NCBI GenBank assembly: GCA_937136445.1
Contig: CAKZOQ010000090.1
Span: 1 to 6,882, forward strand
From: an uncultured Gemmatimonadota bacterium
Lineage (GTDB): Bacteria; Gemmatimonadota; Gemmatimonadetes; Longimicrobiales; Gaopeijiaceae
Length of the DNA stretch: 6,882 bases
Reading direction: 5' to 3'
In this document: positions 1 to 5,439 of the stretch, piece after piece
Numbering within the stretch: position 1 is the stretch's first letter
Layout: every line of letters starts with the position of its first letter
The notes under the pieces: model-generated
What the model saw: the letters and a program-made list of their open reading frames with translations, nothing else
What the model was told of the DNA's origin: nothing
Database searches by the model: none
Translations under genes and position numbers: made by a program

Positions 1-653
1 CCGCCGACGAGGCCACCCGCTCGGTCCTCGAGGAAGACGCCGACCAGGAAGAGCCCCACGAGGCCCAGGTGCTGGCCGCTGTGGCCGAGGCCGCCGGAGA
101 CGGTCAGATCCTCTTCGTCTCCAACAGCATGCCGATGCGGGACCTGGACGCCTTCGCCCCGCCCCGCGACACCGCCCTCCGGGTGCTGGGGAACCGCGGT
201 GCCAGTGGCATCGACGGCATCGTGAGCACCGCCTTCGGCGTCGCCACCCAGGGGCCTGTCGTGTGCGTCCTCGGCGACCTGGCCTTCTTCCACGACCAGA
301 ATGGCCTCCTCTGGTCCCGAGAGCGGGCCCTCCCCGTGCTCTTCGTCCTGGTGGACAACGACGGGGGCTCCATCTTCCGGATGCTCCCCATCGCCGGGGA
401 GGCGGACCATGAGGACGCCTTCACCGAGTACTTCACCACCCCCCACGGCATGGAGTTCAAGCATGCCGCCGCCCTCCACGGCCTCCCTCTGGAGGATCTG
501 CAGATCAGGGAGGTGGGGGATACGGTGGCCGCCTACCTGGGCGGCCCGGAGACGCGAATCCTCCGGGTCCGTACCGACTCGGAGGCCAGCCACGCCGCCC
601 GCCGCCGGGTGGCCGCGGAGGTGGCCCGGAGGGTCCGCGCCGCCCTGGCGTAG
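1..653 (+). CDS. menD: MenD, 2-succinyl-5-enolpyruvyl-6-hydroxy-3-cyclohexene-1-carboxylate synthase (3' part)
   Basis: MenD is a cytoplasmic thiamine-diphosphate enzyme. It adds the succinic semialdehyde unit derived from 2-oxoglutarate to isochorismate, giving SEPHCHC, the first committed menaquinone intermediate. The frame is open from the window edge (first full codon at 3) to TAG at 651-653, so about 216 C-terminal residues are visible of a family usually 550-600 long; the true start is outside. The ThDP/Mg2+ half is complete. It shows an SNSMPMRD segment (about 120-143), the MenD signature NRGASGIDG (192-218), GD at 273-278, and NDGG (357-368) followed by IFRMLP. The Asp-to-Asn metal-ligand spacing of 27 residues matches what I recall of E. 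coli MenD. A TPHG-x-EF segment and a VRT strand near the end also fit MenD. It converges on the flavin reductase-like gene. The identification is firm; other ThDP enzymes such as acetolactate synthase lack the NRGASGIDG block. Confidence 0.95.
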   Translation, partial: ADEATRSVLEEDADQEEPHEAQVLAAVAEAAGDGQILFVSNSMPMRDLDAFAPPRDTALRVLGNRGASGIDGIVSTAFGVATQGPVVCVLGDLAFFHDQNGLLWSRERALPVLFVLVDNDGGSIFRMLPIAGEADHEDAFTEYFTTPHGMEFKHAAALHGLPLEDLQIREVGDTVAAYLGGPETRILRVRTDSEASHAARRRVAAEVARRVRAALA

Positions 654-662
654 CCGCATGCG

Positions 663-696
663 AGCCGCCCCGGGGGAGCGACCCGCAGGCGGGGCT
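663..696. terminator. Possible bidirectional hairpin between convergent menD and flavin reductase genes
   Basis: The 42 bases between two convergent stop codons contain complementary G/C-rich arms: GAGCC with following C's at 662-671, and GGCGGGGCTC at 688-697. They can pair as an imperfect stem with a one-base bulge. The right arm reaches into the flavin reductase stop codon. There is no T tract on either strand, so this is not a canonical intrinsic terminator. The call rests on position and partial dyad symmetry only. Confidence 0.25.
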
Positions 697-1229
697 CACT
701 TCGGGGCGTCGACTCCCGCGTAGCTCCGACGCCAGTAGAGGAGCGGCTCCTCTGCCTGGCCCTCACGGATCTCCTCGACCCGTCCGGTGACGAGGCGGGC
801 GTTGCCCTCCACCGGGTGGACCGACGCCACCTGGCAGACCAGCGCCACGAGGGCGCCCTCCACCACCGGGGGGCCGTCGGCGGGGAAGGGGGAGGGGCCT
901 ACGGGGAAGGAGTCGGCGTAGCGTCCGGCCAGTCCCTTCTGATCCCGGGCGAGGAGGCTCACCGCGAAGGTGCTGCCCTCCTTCAACGCGGGGAGCACCT
1001 GCGCCGAGGGGCCCAGGGAGACCACCACCAGCGGCGGGTCCGCCGACACCGGGGCGAAGGAGGTCACGGTGGTGCCCAGGACCCGGTCCTCGTCGCGAGC
1101 CGCGACCACGGTGACGGTGGATGCCCACCAGGAGAGGGCGTCCCGGAAGTCGCCGGGACGGACGCCGTCATTCGGGTCGTCGGGCACAGCGCCGGCGTCG
1201 AAGCCGCCCTGGATGGGTCGTCGGCTCAT
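696..1229 (-). CDS. Flavin reductase-like domain protein (FMN-binding split barrel)
   Basis: Predicted 177-residue soluble protein of the flavin reductase-like family (split beta-barrel, FMN/FAD binding). Members usually use NAD(P)H to reduce free flavin for a partner monooxygenase; some act directly as oxidoreductases. Family features appear in order: FRDALSWWASTVTVV (28-42); GTTVTSFAPVSADPPLVVVSL (52-72), the flavin-contact block with its S-x-DPPLV core; an AQVLPALKEG segment; FAVSLLARDQKGLAGRYA (88-105); and a terminal PLLYWRRSY strand (162-170). The usual late G-D-H motif reads GNA here (142-144), which is unusual. The first 25 residues are acidic and proline-rich and look like a non-conserved tail. 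The ATG at 1229 has only a weak upstream purine run (CAGAG on the minus strand). It is transcribed away from the cyclophilin gene and converges on menD. No monooxygenase partner is in view, so the substrate and pathway are unknown. Confidence 0.85.
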   Translation of the reverse strand: MSRRPIQGGFDAGAVPDDPNDGVRPGDFRDALSWWASTVTVVAARDEDRVLGTTVTSFAPVSADPPLVVVSLGPSAQVLPALKEGSTFAVSLLARDQKGLAGRYADSFPVGPSPFPADGPPVVEGALVALVCQVASVHPVEGNARLVTGRVEEIREGQAEEPLLYWRRSYAGVDAPK

Positions 1230-1406
1230 GGATTGCTCTGCATGGGGGAGGAGGGACGGGATGCTCGGTACCGTCGGAGGGGCCCGGGTGTGCCGCCACG
1301 GGCGAGTCGGGGATGGGGGCGAGGCCTCGTCGGAGCCCCTGGGGTGCCGCCGCCGGCCCTCCTAGATTCGGGGCGGTCGCGCTCCCTTCCTCCCACCACC
1401 CCGTCC
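1230..1406. promoter_or_regulatory. Divergent intergenic region
   Basis: This 177-base non-coding stretch separates two divergently transcribed genes, so promoters for both should lie here. For the rightward gene, TAGATT at 1363-1368 sits 38 bases before the start codon and is a conspicuous AT-containing hexamer in very GC-rich surroundings. It could be a -10 element, but no convincing -35 hexamer lies 16-18 bases upstream. The 8-base palindrome CGGTACCG lies at 1266-1273 on the flavin reductase side. Neither gene has a strong Shine-Dalgarno sequence. The promoter assignment is inferred mainly from gene orientation. Confidence 0.35.
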
Positions 1407-2084
1407 ATGGCGAGAACCTCCGCTTCCCGGGCCCTCGTCGCCCTCCTGGCCGCCGTTCTCCCAGCGGTCGTCTCGGCCTGTGCCGGCGGTCCCGGCCCCC
1501 TCATGGAGCCGAGCTCGGCGGCGACGTCCGGCCCTGCGCCCGACTCCTTCCGGGTGCTCGTGGAGACGTCCGAGGGTCCCGTTCCCATCACCTTCCACCG
1601 GGGCTGGGCGCCGGAGGGGGTGGACCGGGTGTGGCACCTGGCCCGCCACGACTACTGGGCGGGCGCCCGCTTCTACCGGGTGGAGGAGGGCTTCGTGGCC
1701 CAGTGGGGCTTCTCCGGCGAACCGGCCCGGGACTCCCTCTGGCGCACCCTCCCCCTGGCCGACGAGCCCGTGGTGGAGGAGAACCGGCGCGGCGTCGTGA
1801 GCTTCGCCCGTGGCGGTCCCGAATCCCGCTCCTACACCCTCTTCGTGAATTACACGGACAACCTGCGCCTGGACACGGTGGTGGTGCAGGGAATCGCCGG
1901 CTACCCACCCCTGGGCATCATCGACGAGGAAGGGATGGCCGTTCTGGACGGCCTCTACCGGGCGTACGCCGACGACCCGCCCCTCCAGGACTCCATCCGG
2001 GTCCACGGAAACGACTACCTGAGGCGCCACTACCCGCAGCTCGACTCCATCGTGGGGACCGAGGTGCTGGAAACGTGGCCCTGA
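1407..2084 (+). CDS. Cyclophilin-like peptidyl-prolyl isomerase, predicted lipoprotein
   Basis: Predicted 225-residue exported protein. The N-terminus has Arg at 3 and 8, a hydrophobic stretch 9-22 and a lipobox VSAC with Cys25, so it should be lipid-anchored on the periplasmic side. A low-complexity Ala/Pro/Ser linker (26-46) leads into a cyclophilin-type fold. Matching segments are VETSEG (52-57), ARFYRVEEGFVAQWGF (87-102), NRRGVVSFARGGPESRSYTLFVN (126-148) and PPLGIIDEEGMAVLDGL (167-183). Arg91, Phe96 and Gln99 align with the catalytic R-F-Q set of cyclophilins, but the usual Q-F-F is replaced by T-L-F at 144-146. A GNDYLRRHYPQLDSI tail follows the domain. The start is the ATG at 1407, chosen because it gives an intact signal peptide; the frame remains open upstream but only antisense to the flavin reductase gene. 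menA starts 20 bases after the stop, so cotranscription is plausible. It could be a true prolyl isomerase in envelope folding or a catalytically weak relative. Confidence 0.82.
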   Translation: MARTSASRALVALLAAVLPAVVSACAGGPGPLMEPSSAATSGPAPDSFRVLVETSEGPVPITFHRGWAPEGVDRVWHLARHDYWAGARFYRVEEGFVAQWGFSGEPARDSLWRTLPLADEPVVEENRRGVVSFARGGPESRSYTLFVNYTDNLRLDTVVVQGIAGYPPLGIIDEEGMAVLDGLYRAYADDPPLQDSIRVHGNDYLRRHYPQLDSIVGTEVLETWP

Positions 2085-2104
2085 GACTCCGTGACCCGGT
2101 GCCC

Positions 2105-2986
2105 ATGAGCCGAGCACGGGCCTGGGTCCTGGCGGCGCGGCCCAAGACGCTGGCGGCGGCGGTGGCCCCGGTGGCCGTGGGGACGGGGCTGGCCGCCCAC
2201 GACGGGGTATGGGCGGTGCTCCCGGCGACGGCGGCGTTGGTGGGAGCCATCCTCATCCAGGTCGCCACCAACCTGGCCAACGACTACTACGACTTTCAGA
2301 GGGGCGGGGACACCGAGGAGCGGGTGGGGCCCACCCGGGTGACCCAGGCGGGCCTCATCCCACCGGAAGCGGTCTTCCGGGCGATGCTCGGGACGCTGGG
2401 CGCGGCCTTCGCCGTGGGCATCTACCTGGTGGCCGTCGGGGGATGGCCGGTGGTCTGGATCGGCCTCGCTTCGCTGGCCTGTGCCGTCCTCTACACCGGC
2501 GGACCCTTTCCGCTGGCGTACCACGGGCTCGGCGACCTCTTCGTCTTCGTCTTCTTCGGACTGCTGGCCGTGGGCGGAACCTACTGGGTCCAGGGGCTGG
2601 CCTGGCCCGGTGGAGCCTTCCTCGCCGGCGTCGCCATGGGTGCCCTGAACACGGCCATCCTCGTGGTGAACAACCTGCGAGACATCGAGACCGACGCCCA
2701 GGCGGACAAGCGGACCCTTGCGGTACGCCTGGGCGTTCGCGGCACCCAGGTGGAGTTCCTGGCGCTCCTCGGCCTGGCGGCGGTGACCCCGGTGGTGGGG
2801 ATCCGGGTCCTGGGATGGCCGGTCTGGACCCTCGCGTCCCTGGCGGCGCTCTTCCTCGCCCTTCCCGCCGCCCGGACCGTCCTCACCTTCCAGCACCCCC
2901 GGGAGCTCTTCCCGGCGTTGGGGCAGACGGCCCGCGTGGTGGCTCTCTACGGGGTGGTCCTGGCCCTGGGGCTGGCGTGGGGATGA
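2105..2986 (+). CDS. menA: MenA, 1,4-dihydroxy-2-naphthoate polyprenyltransferase
   Basis: MenA is an integral inner-membrane prenyltransferase of the UbiA superfamily. It joins a polyprenyl diphosphate to 1,4-dihydroxy-2-naphthoate with loss of CO2, giving demethylmenaquinone. The 293-residue product matches the family length. The first Asp-rich motif is NLANDYYDFQRGGD (56-69, with Asp60 and Asp63), followed by GPTRVTQAGLI (75-85), a MenA-typical segment. The second is NNLRDIETDAQADKRTLAVRLG (189-210, with Asp193, Asp197, Asp201 and Lys202). The block YTGGPFPLAYHGLGD (130-144) is also characteristic. The early RPKTL (12-16) is the usual start of MenA proteins and supports the ATG at 2105, although no clear Shine-Dalgarno precedes it. 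About eight or nine hydrophobic helices are visible, as in the UbiA fold. Its stop overlaps the menE start (ATGA at 2983-2986), which implies translational coupling. MenA is preferred over UbiA because of the RPKTL and GPTRVTQ segments. Confidence 0.95.
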   Translation: MSRARAWVLAARPKTLAAAVAPVAVGTGLAAHDGVWAVLPATAALVGAILIQVATNLANDYYDFQRGGDTEERVGPTRVTQAGLIPPEAVFRAMLGTLGAAFAVGIYLVAVGGWPVVWIGLASLACAVLYTGGPFPLAYHGLGDLFVFVFFGLLAVGGTYWVQGLAWPGGAFLAGVAMGALNTAILVVNNLRDIETDAQADKRTLAVRLGVRGTQVEFLALLGLAAVTPVVGIRVLGWPVWTLASLAALFLALPAARTVLTFQHPRELFPALGQTARVVALYGVVLALGLAWG

Positions 2987-4404
2987 AGCCCCCCCTTCGC
3001 CTGCCGCGGTCGGCGACGCTGTCTCCCCGTCGCGGTGTGGTGGACCTGATGGGGGCGCTGGAGGTGGCCGGCGTGGCGCCGGATGCGCCCCTCCTGGTGG
3101 AAGGCGGGAACGACCCGGTGACGGCGTCCCTTCACCTGGGCCCCCTTCTCACCCGACACCAACTGGAGGCCCGGGTGACCCGTCGGGCCGACGCGCTGTC
3201 CTCCGGGGTAGGGCCTGGGGCCATCCACCCGCTGGTGCTCCGGCCGGACGCCGAGGGGGTGGTGGAGCTCCTGGCCATATGGCGCCTCGGAGCCGTCCCC
3301 GCACCGCTGAACCCGAAGCTCACCGAGGCCGAGCGCGCCGCCGCCGTGGAGGCCCTGTCCGGTCGTGCGGTCCCGGGGGCCCAGGTGGTCCTGTGGACCT
3401 CCGGCACGTCGGGCTCCCCTCGTGGCGTCGCGCTGGGATGGGACGGCATCGCGGGCCACGTCGAGATGGTGGTGGACCGTCTGTCGCTGCGCCCCGGTCG
3501 CGACGTCTGGCTCGCCAGCCTGTCCCCGGCGCACGTCGGGGGATTCATGCTGGTGGCGCGCGCCCTCCTGCTGGGTGGGGTGCTGGTAGCCGCCGGCATT
3601 CCCTCGCCCGAGGATCTGGTGCGGGTGCTGGAGGGCTCGGTGGAGGACGGAGCGGACCGTCCGGTGAGCCACCTATCGCTGGTACCCACCCAACTCCGTC
3701 GCCTCCTGGAGGAGTGGGGGGACCGTCCGGCGCCGGAGGAGCTGCGCTGCGTCTTGCTGGGCGGAGCCCGGACCCCCACGGCCCTTCTGGAGAAGGCCCG
3801 AGCCGGCGGCTGGCCGATCTCTGTGACGTGGGGCATGACGGAGATGGCCTCCCAGGTGGCCACGGCTCCGCCCGAGGAGGTCGCGCGCCACCCGGGCACG
3901 GTGGGTCGGCCGCTGCCGGGGGTGGAGGTGCGCCGGGGAGAGGACGGAGAGCTGCTGGTCCGCAGTCCCGCGGCGGCGCTGGGTTACGCGGGCGGCCGGC
4001 CCCTCCCGGATCGGGACGGATGGTACCCCACCGGCGATGTGGGCCGGGTGGAGGCGGACGGGCGGGTCCGGATCCACGGGAGGCGCGCGGATCGCATCGT
4101 CACCGGAGGCGTGACGGTGGAGGCGGCGGAGGTCGAGGAGGTGGTGCGGGCCCACCCGGCCGTGGCGGACGTCTGTGTGGTGGGGCTCCCCGACGAGGAG
4201 TGGGGCGAGCGCGTGGCGGCCTGGGTGGTGCCGGTGGAGGGGGAGTTCGAGCGGGACGCCGTAGACGTCTGGACCCGGGAGCGCCTGGCGTCGGCCAAGC
4301 GCCCCCGGGTCTGGCACCGGGGCGGGGACCTCCCACGGAACGTCAACGGAAAGGTGGACCGGGGGCGGGTCCGCGACCTCCTCTCCGGCCAGGCTCGAGG
4401 CTAG
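2983..4404 (+). CDS. menE: MenE, o-succinylbenzoate-CoA ligase
   Basis: MenE activates o-succinylbenzoate with ATP and CoA to OSB-CoA, the substrate of MenB. It is a cytoplasmic acyl-adenylate-forming (ANL) enzyme. The 473-residue product contains the ANL motifs in order: P-loop TSGTSGSPRG (139-148, Arg147 where Lys is common); SPAHVGGF (181-188); SLVPTQLRRLL (232-242); LLGGARTP (258-265); TWGMTEMASQVAT (282-294), the MenE-like form of the Y-G-x-T-E motif; DGWYPTGD (345-352); the hinge GRRADRIVTGG (366-376); and PRNVNGKVDR near the end, with Lys457 as the expected adenylation lysine. The N-terminal domain is compact: only about 25 residues separate LNPKLTEAE from the P-loop, as in short MenE forms. 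It starts at the ATG in the ATGA overlap with menA. The Met-Ala-Ser-Gln motif and menA linkage favour MenE over a generic fatty acyl-CoA ligase. It converges on the outer-membrane protein gene across 30 bases. Confidence 0.92.
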   Translation: MKPPLRLPRSATLSPRRGVVDLMGALEVAGVAPDAPLLVEGGNDPVTASLHLGPLLTRHQLEARVTRRADALSSGVGPGAIHPLVLRPDAEGVVELLAIWRLGAVPAPLNPKLTEAERAAAVEALSGRAVPGAQVVLWTSGTSGSPRGVALGWDGIAGHVEMVVDRLSLRPGRDVWLASLSPAHVGGFMLVARALLLGGVLVAAGIPSPEDLVRVLEGSVEDGADRPVSHLSLVPTQLRRLLEEWGDRPAPEELRCVLLGGARTPTALLEKARAGGWPISVTWGMTEMASQVATAPPEEVARHPGTVGRPLPGVEVRRGEDGELLVRSPAAALGYAGGRPLPDRDGWYPTGDVGRVEADGRVRIHGRRADRIVTGGVTVEAAEVEEVVRAHPAVADVCVVGLPDEEWGERVAAWVVPVEGEFERDAVDVWTRERLASAKRPRVWHRGGDLPRNVNGKVDRGRVRDLLSGQARG

Positions 4405-4434
4405 TCGTCCGCGCCCAGCGCGCCTCTTCCAGCC

Positions 4435-5223
4435 CTAGCGTCGCCCTCGCCGCCGGCGTCGGTCATCGCCGTCGTCGCCTCGGGGAAGCCCGATGGAGAC
4501 GCCCACCCGAAAGGTCAGGAGTTCGGCCTCGGTCCGGTTGGGGAAGAGAGTCACGCTTCCGTCCGGGTGGTCCTGGATGTCGCCTTCGGTGAGGTAGTCC
4601 ACGATCCCGTTGTCGTGGCGCTCCAGACCCAGGTCCAGGGAGACCGGAGTGCGACCGTCGCTCACCCGGACCCGGATGCCCCCGCCCCCCCGCCAGGCGA
4701 AGGCACCGTCGCTGTAGTTGGTGGTGCTGGCGAAGTCGTCCCACTCGTCGGCGCCGCCCAGGGAGGAGCGGGTGGCGAACCAGGCGTATCCGAAGGTGGC
4801 GTAGAGATAGGGTTCCACCGCCCCGGAGGTGAGCACCAGTTCCGGGCCGAGCCCGCCGTAGAAGATGCTGTTGGTGGTGGTGAGGTCCGTCTCGATCCGG
4901 CACCCCACCGGGAGGGACCAGCAGGATCGCACCCGCTCGTGCCCGTACACGACGAATCCCAGGTCCCCGCGCAGCCGCACGTGCCCGGCCCGGTCCAGGG
5001 GGAGGCGGGCGTCGATCTGGCCGCCGAAGCCGCGATCCACGAGCTGGCCCATCTCGCCCCGGGGGTCGGCCGTGACGAAGCTCAGGCCGAGGTAGGCTGC
5101 CGGCCCGCGCTCGAAGCGTGGCCGTTGAGCCTCGGCCGACTCCGGAGTCGTCAGGCCCCCGAGCATCGTCGCCAGCGCCGCCGCCACCGTCGTCGTCCAC
5201 CGCACCCCTCGCACCCGTCCCAT
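4435..5223 (-). CDS. Secreted outer-membrane beta-barrel protein, function unknown
   Basis: Predicted small outer-membrane barrel of the OmpA-like/OMP_b-brl type, with no specific function assignable. An N-terminal signal peptide has Arg residues, then a hydrophobic stretch (TTTVAAALATMLGG), with likely signal peptidase I cleavage at AEA|Q. Alternating strands rich in Gly and aromatics follow, for example YLGLSF, HVRLRGDLGFVVYG, FYGGLGPELVL, PYLYATFGYAWF, FAWRGGGGIRVRV, VSLDLGLERH and the last strand LLTFRVGVSIGL, consistent with about eight strands. Two cysteines seven apart, in a SCWSLPVGC loop, could form a disulfide. After the last strand there is an Asp/Arg tail (PRGDDGDD then RRRRRGRR). 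I chose the ATG at 5223 because GGAG lies seven bases upstream; an ATG at 5229 would add two residues but puts the GGAG almost on the start codon. It is separated from the upstream heme oxidase gene by 210 bases with its own dyad, so it may be separately expressed. Confidence 0.8.
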   Translation of the reverse strand: MGRVRGVRWTTTVAAALATMLGGLTTPESAEAQRPRFERGPAAYLGLSFVTADPRGEMGQLVDRGFGGQIDARLPLDRAGHVRLRGDLGFVVYGHERVRSCWSLPVGCRIETDLTTTNSIFYGGLGPELVLTSGAVEPYLYATFGYAWFATRSSLGGADEWDDFASTTNYSDGAFAWRGGGGIRVRVSDGRTPVSLDLGLERHDNGIVDYLTEGDIQDHPDGSVTLFPNRTEAELLTFRVGVSIGLPRGDDGDDRRRRRGRR

Positions 5224-5229
5224 CGTCAT

Positions 5230-5439
5230 GCTCCCGTCTCGTGTGGTCCGTCCGTCCGCCCGCTCAGGGTGCAGGGCACGTGCCGCTGCCTGAGCGGAGG
5301 TCGGTCCGATGCTGCCAGGTGGATGGGCCGCAACGACTTGGCGGTGTCACCGCTCGCTCGGAGAGGCCGGCCTGGCCCGGCGGAGCGTCCCCCTCGGAGG
5401 ACGGTGGACGTCCCGGAGGACGTGACCCCGGGGAGGGTG
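5230..5439. other. Intergenic region with several dyads and short repeats
   Basis: This 210-base stretch lies between the end of the heme oxidase gene and the start of the barrel gene, both on the minus strand. No convincing gene is visible in it. It holds a nested dyad (5260-5297, listed separately), a 13-base dyad GCGGTG-T-CACCGC (5341-5353), the palindrome GGACGTCC (5406-5413), a direct repeat of CGGAGGACG (5395-5403 and 5414-5422), and a short GTCC-G tandem near 5247-5258. It should contain the terminator of the heme genes and the promoter and leader of the barrel gene. No clear -10/-35 pair was recognised. Confidence 0.5.
5260..5297. repeat. Nested inverted repeat in the barrel-gene leader region
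   Basis: CCGCTCAGG (5260-5268) and CCTGAGCGG (5289-5297) are perfect 9-base inverted arms. Between them lies a perfect 10-base palindrome GGCACGTGCC (5275-5284), flanked by a further three complementary bases (CAG at 5272-5274, CTG at 5286-5288). As RNA it folds into one long, slightly bulged hairpin with an ACGT loop. It sits about 37-74 bases upstream of the preferred start of the barrel gene. No U tract follows on the minus strand, so a classical intrinsic terminator is unlikely. It could be a leader hairpin, an operator centred on CACGTG, or a Rho-assisted end of the heme transcript. Confidence 0.6.

Noticed and set aside
816..1406. Upstream in-frame extension of the cyclophilin-like gene across the flavin reductase region
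   Set aside because: The extension is antisense to a recognisable flavin reductase, and the ATG at 1407 gives a proper lipoprotein signal peptide.
1121..2104. Upstream in-frame extension of menA through the cyclophilin gene
   Set aside because: The extension is an out-of-frame, Arg/Gly/Pro-rich translation of the cyclophilin gene. The RPKTL motif shortly after the ATG at 2105 marks the normal MenA start.
2209..2982. Upstream in-frame extension of menE through menA
   Set aside because: It is an alternative-frame shadow of menA. The ATGA overlap at 2983 gives a normal-length MenE.
4405..4434. Terminator between convergent menE and the barrel gene
   Set aside because: Only a trivial GCGC self-complementarity is present in the 30 bases, with no stable stem and no T tract.
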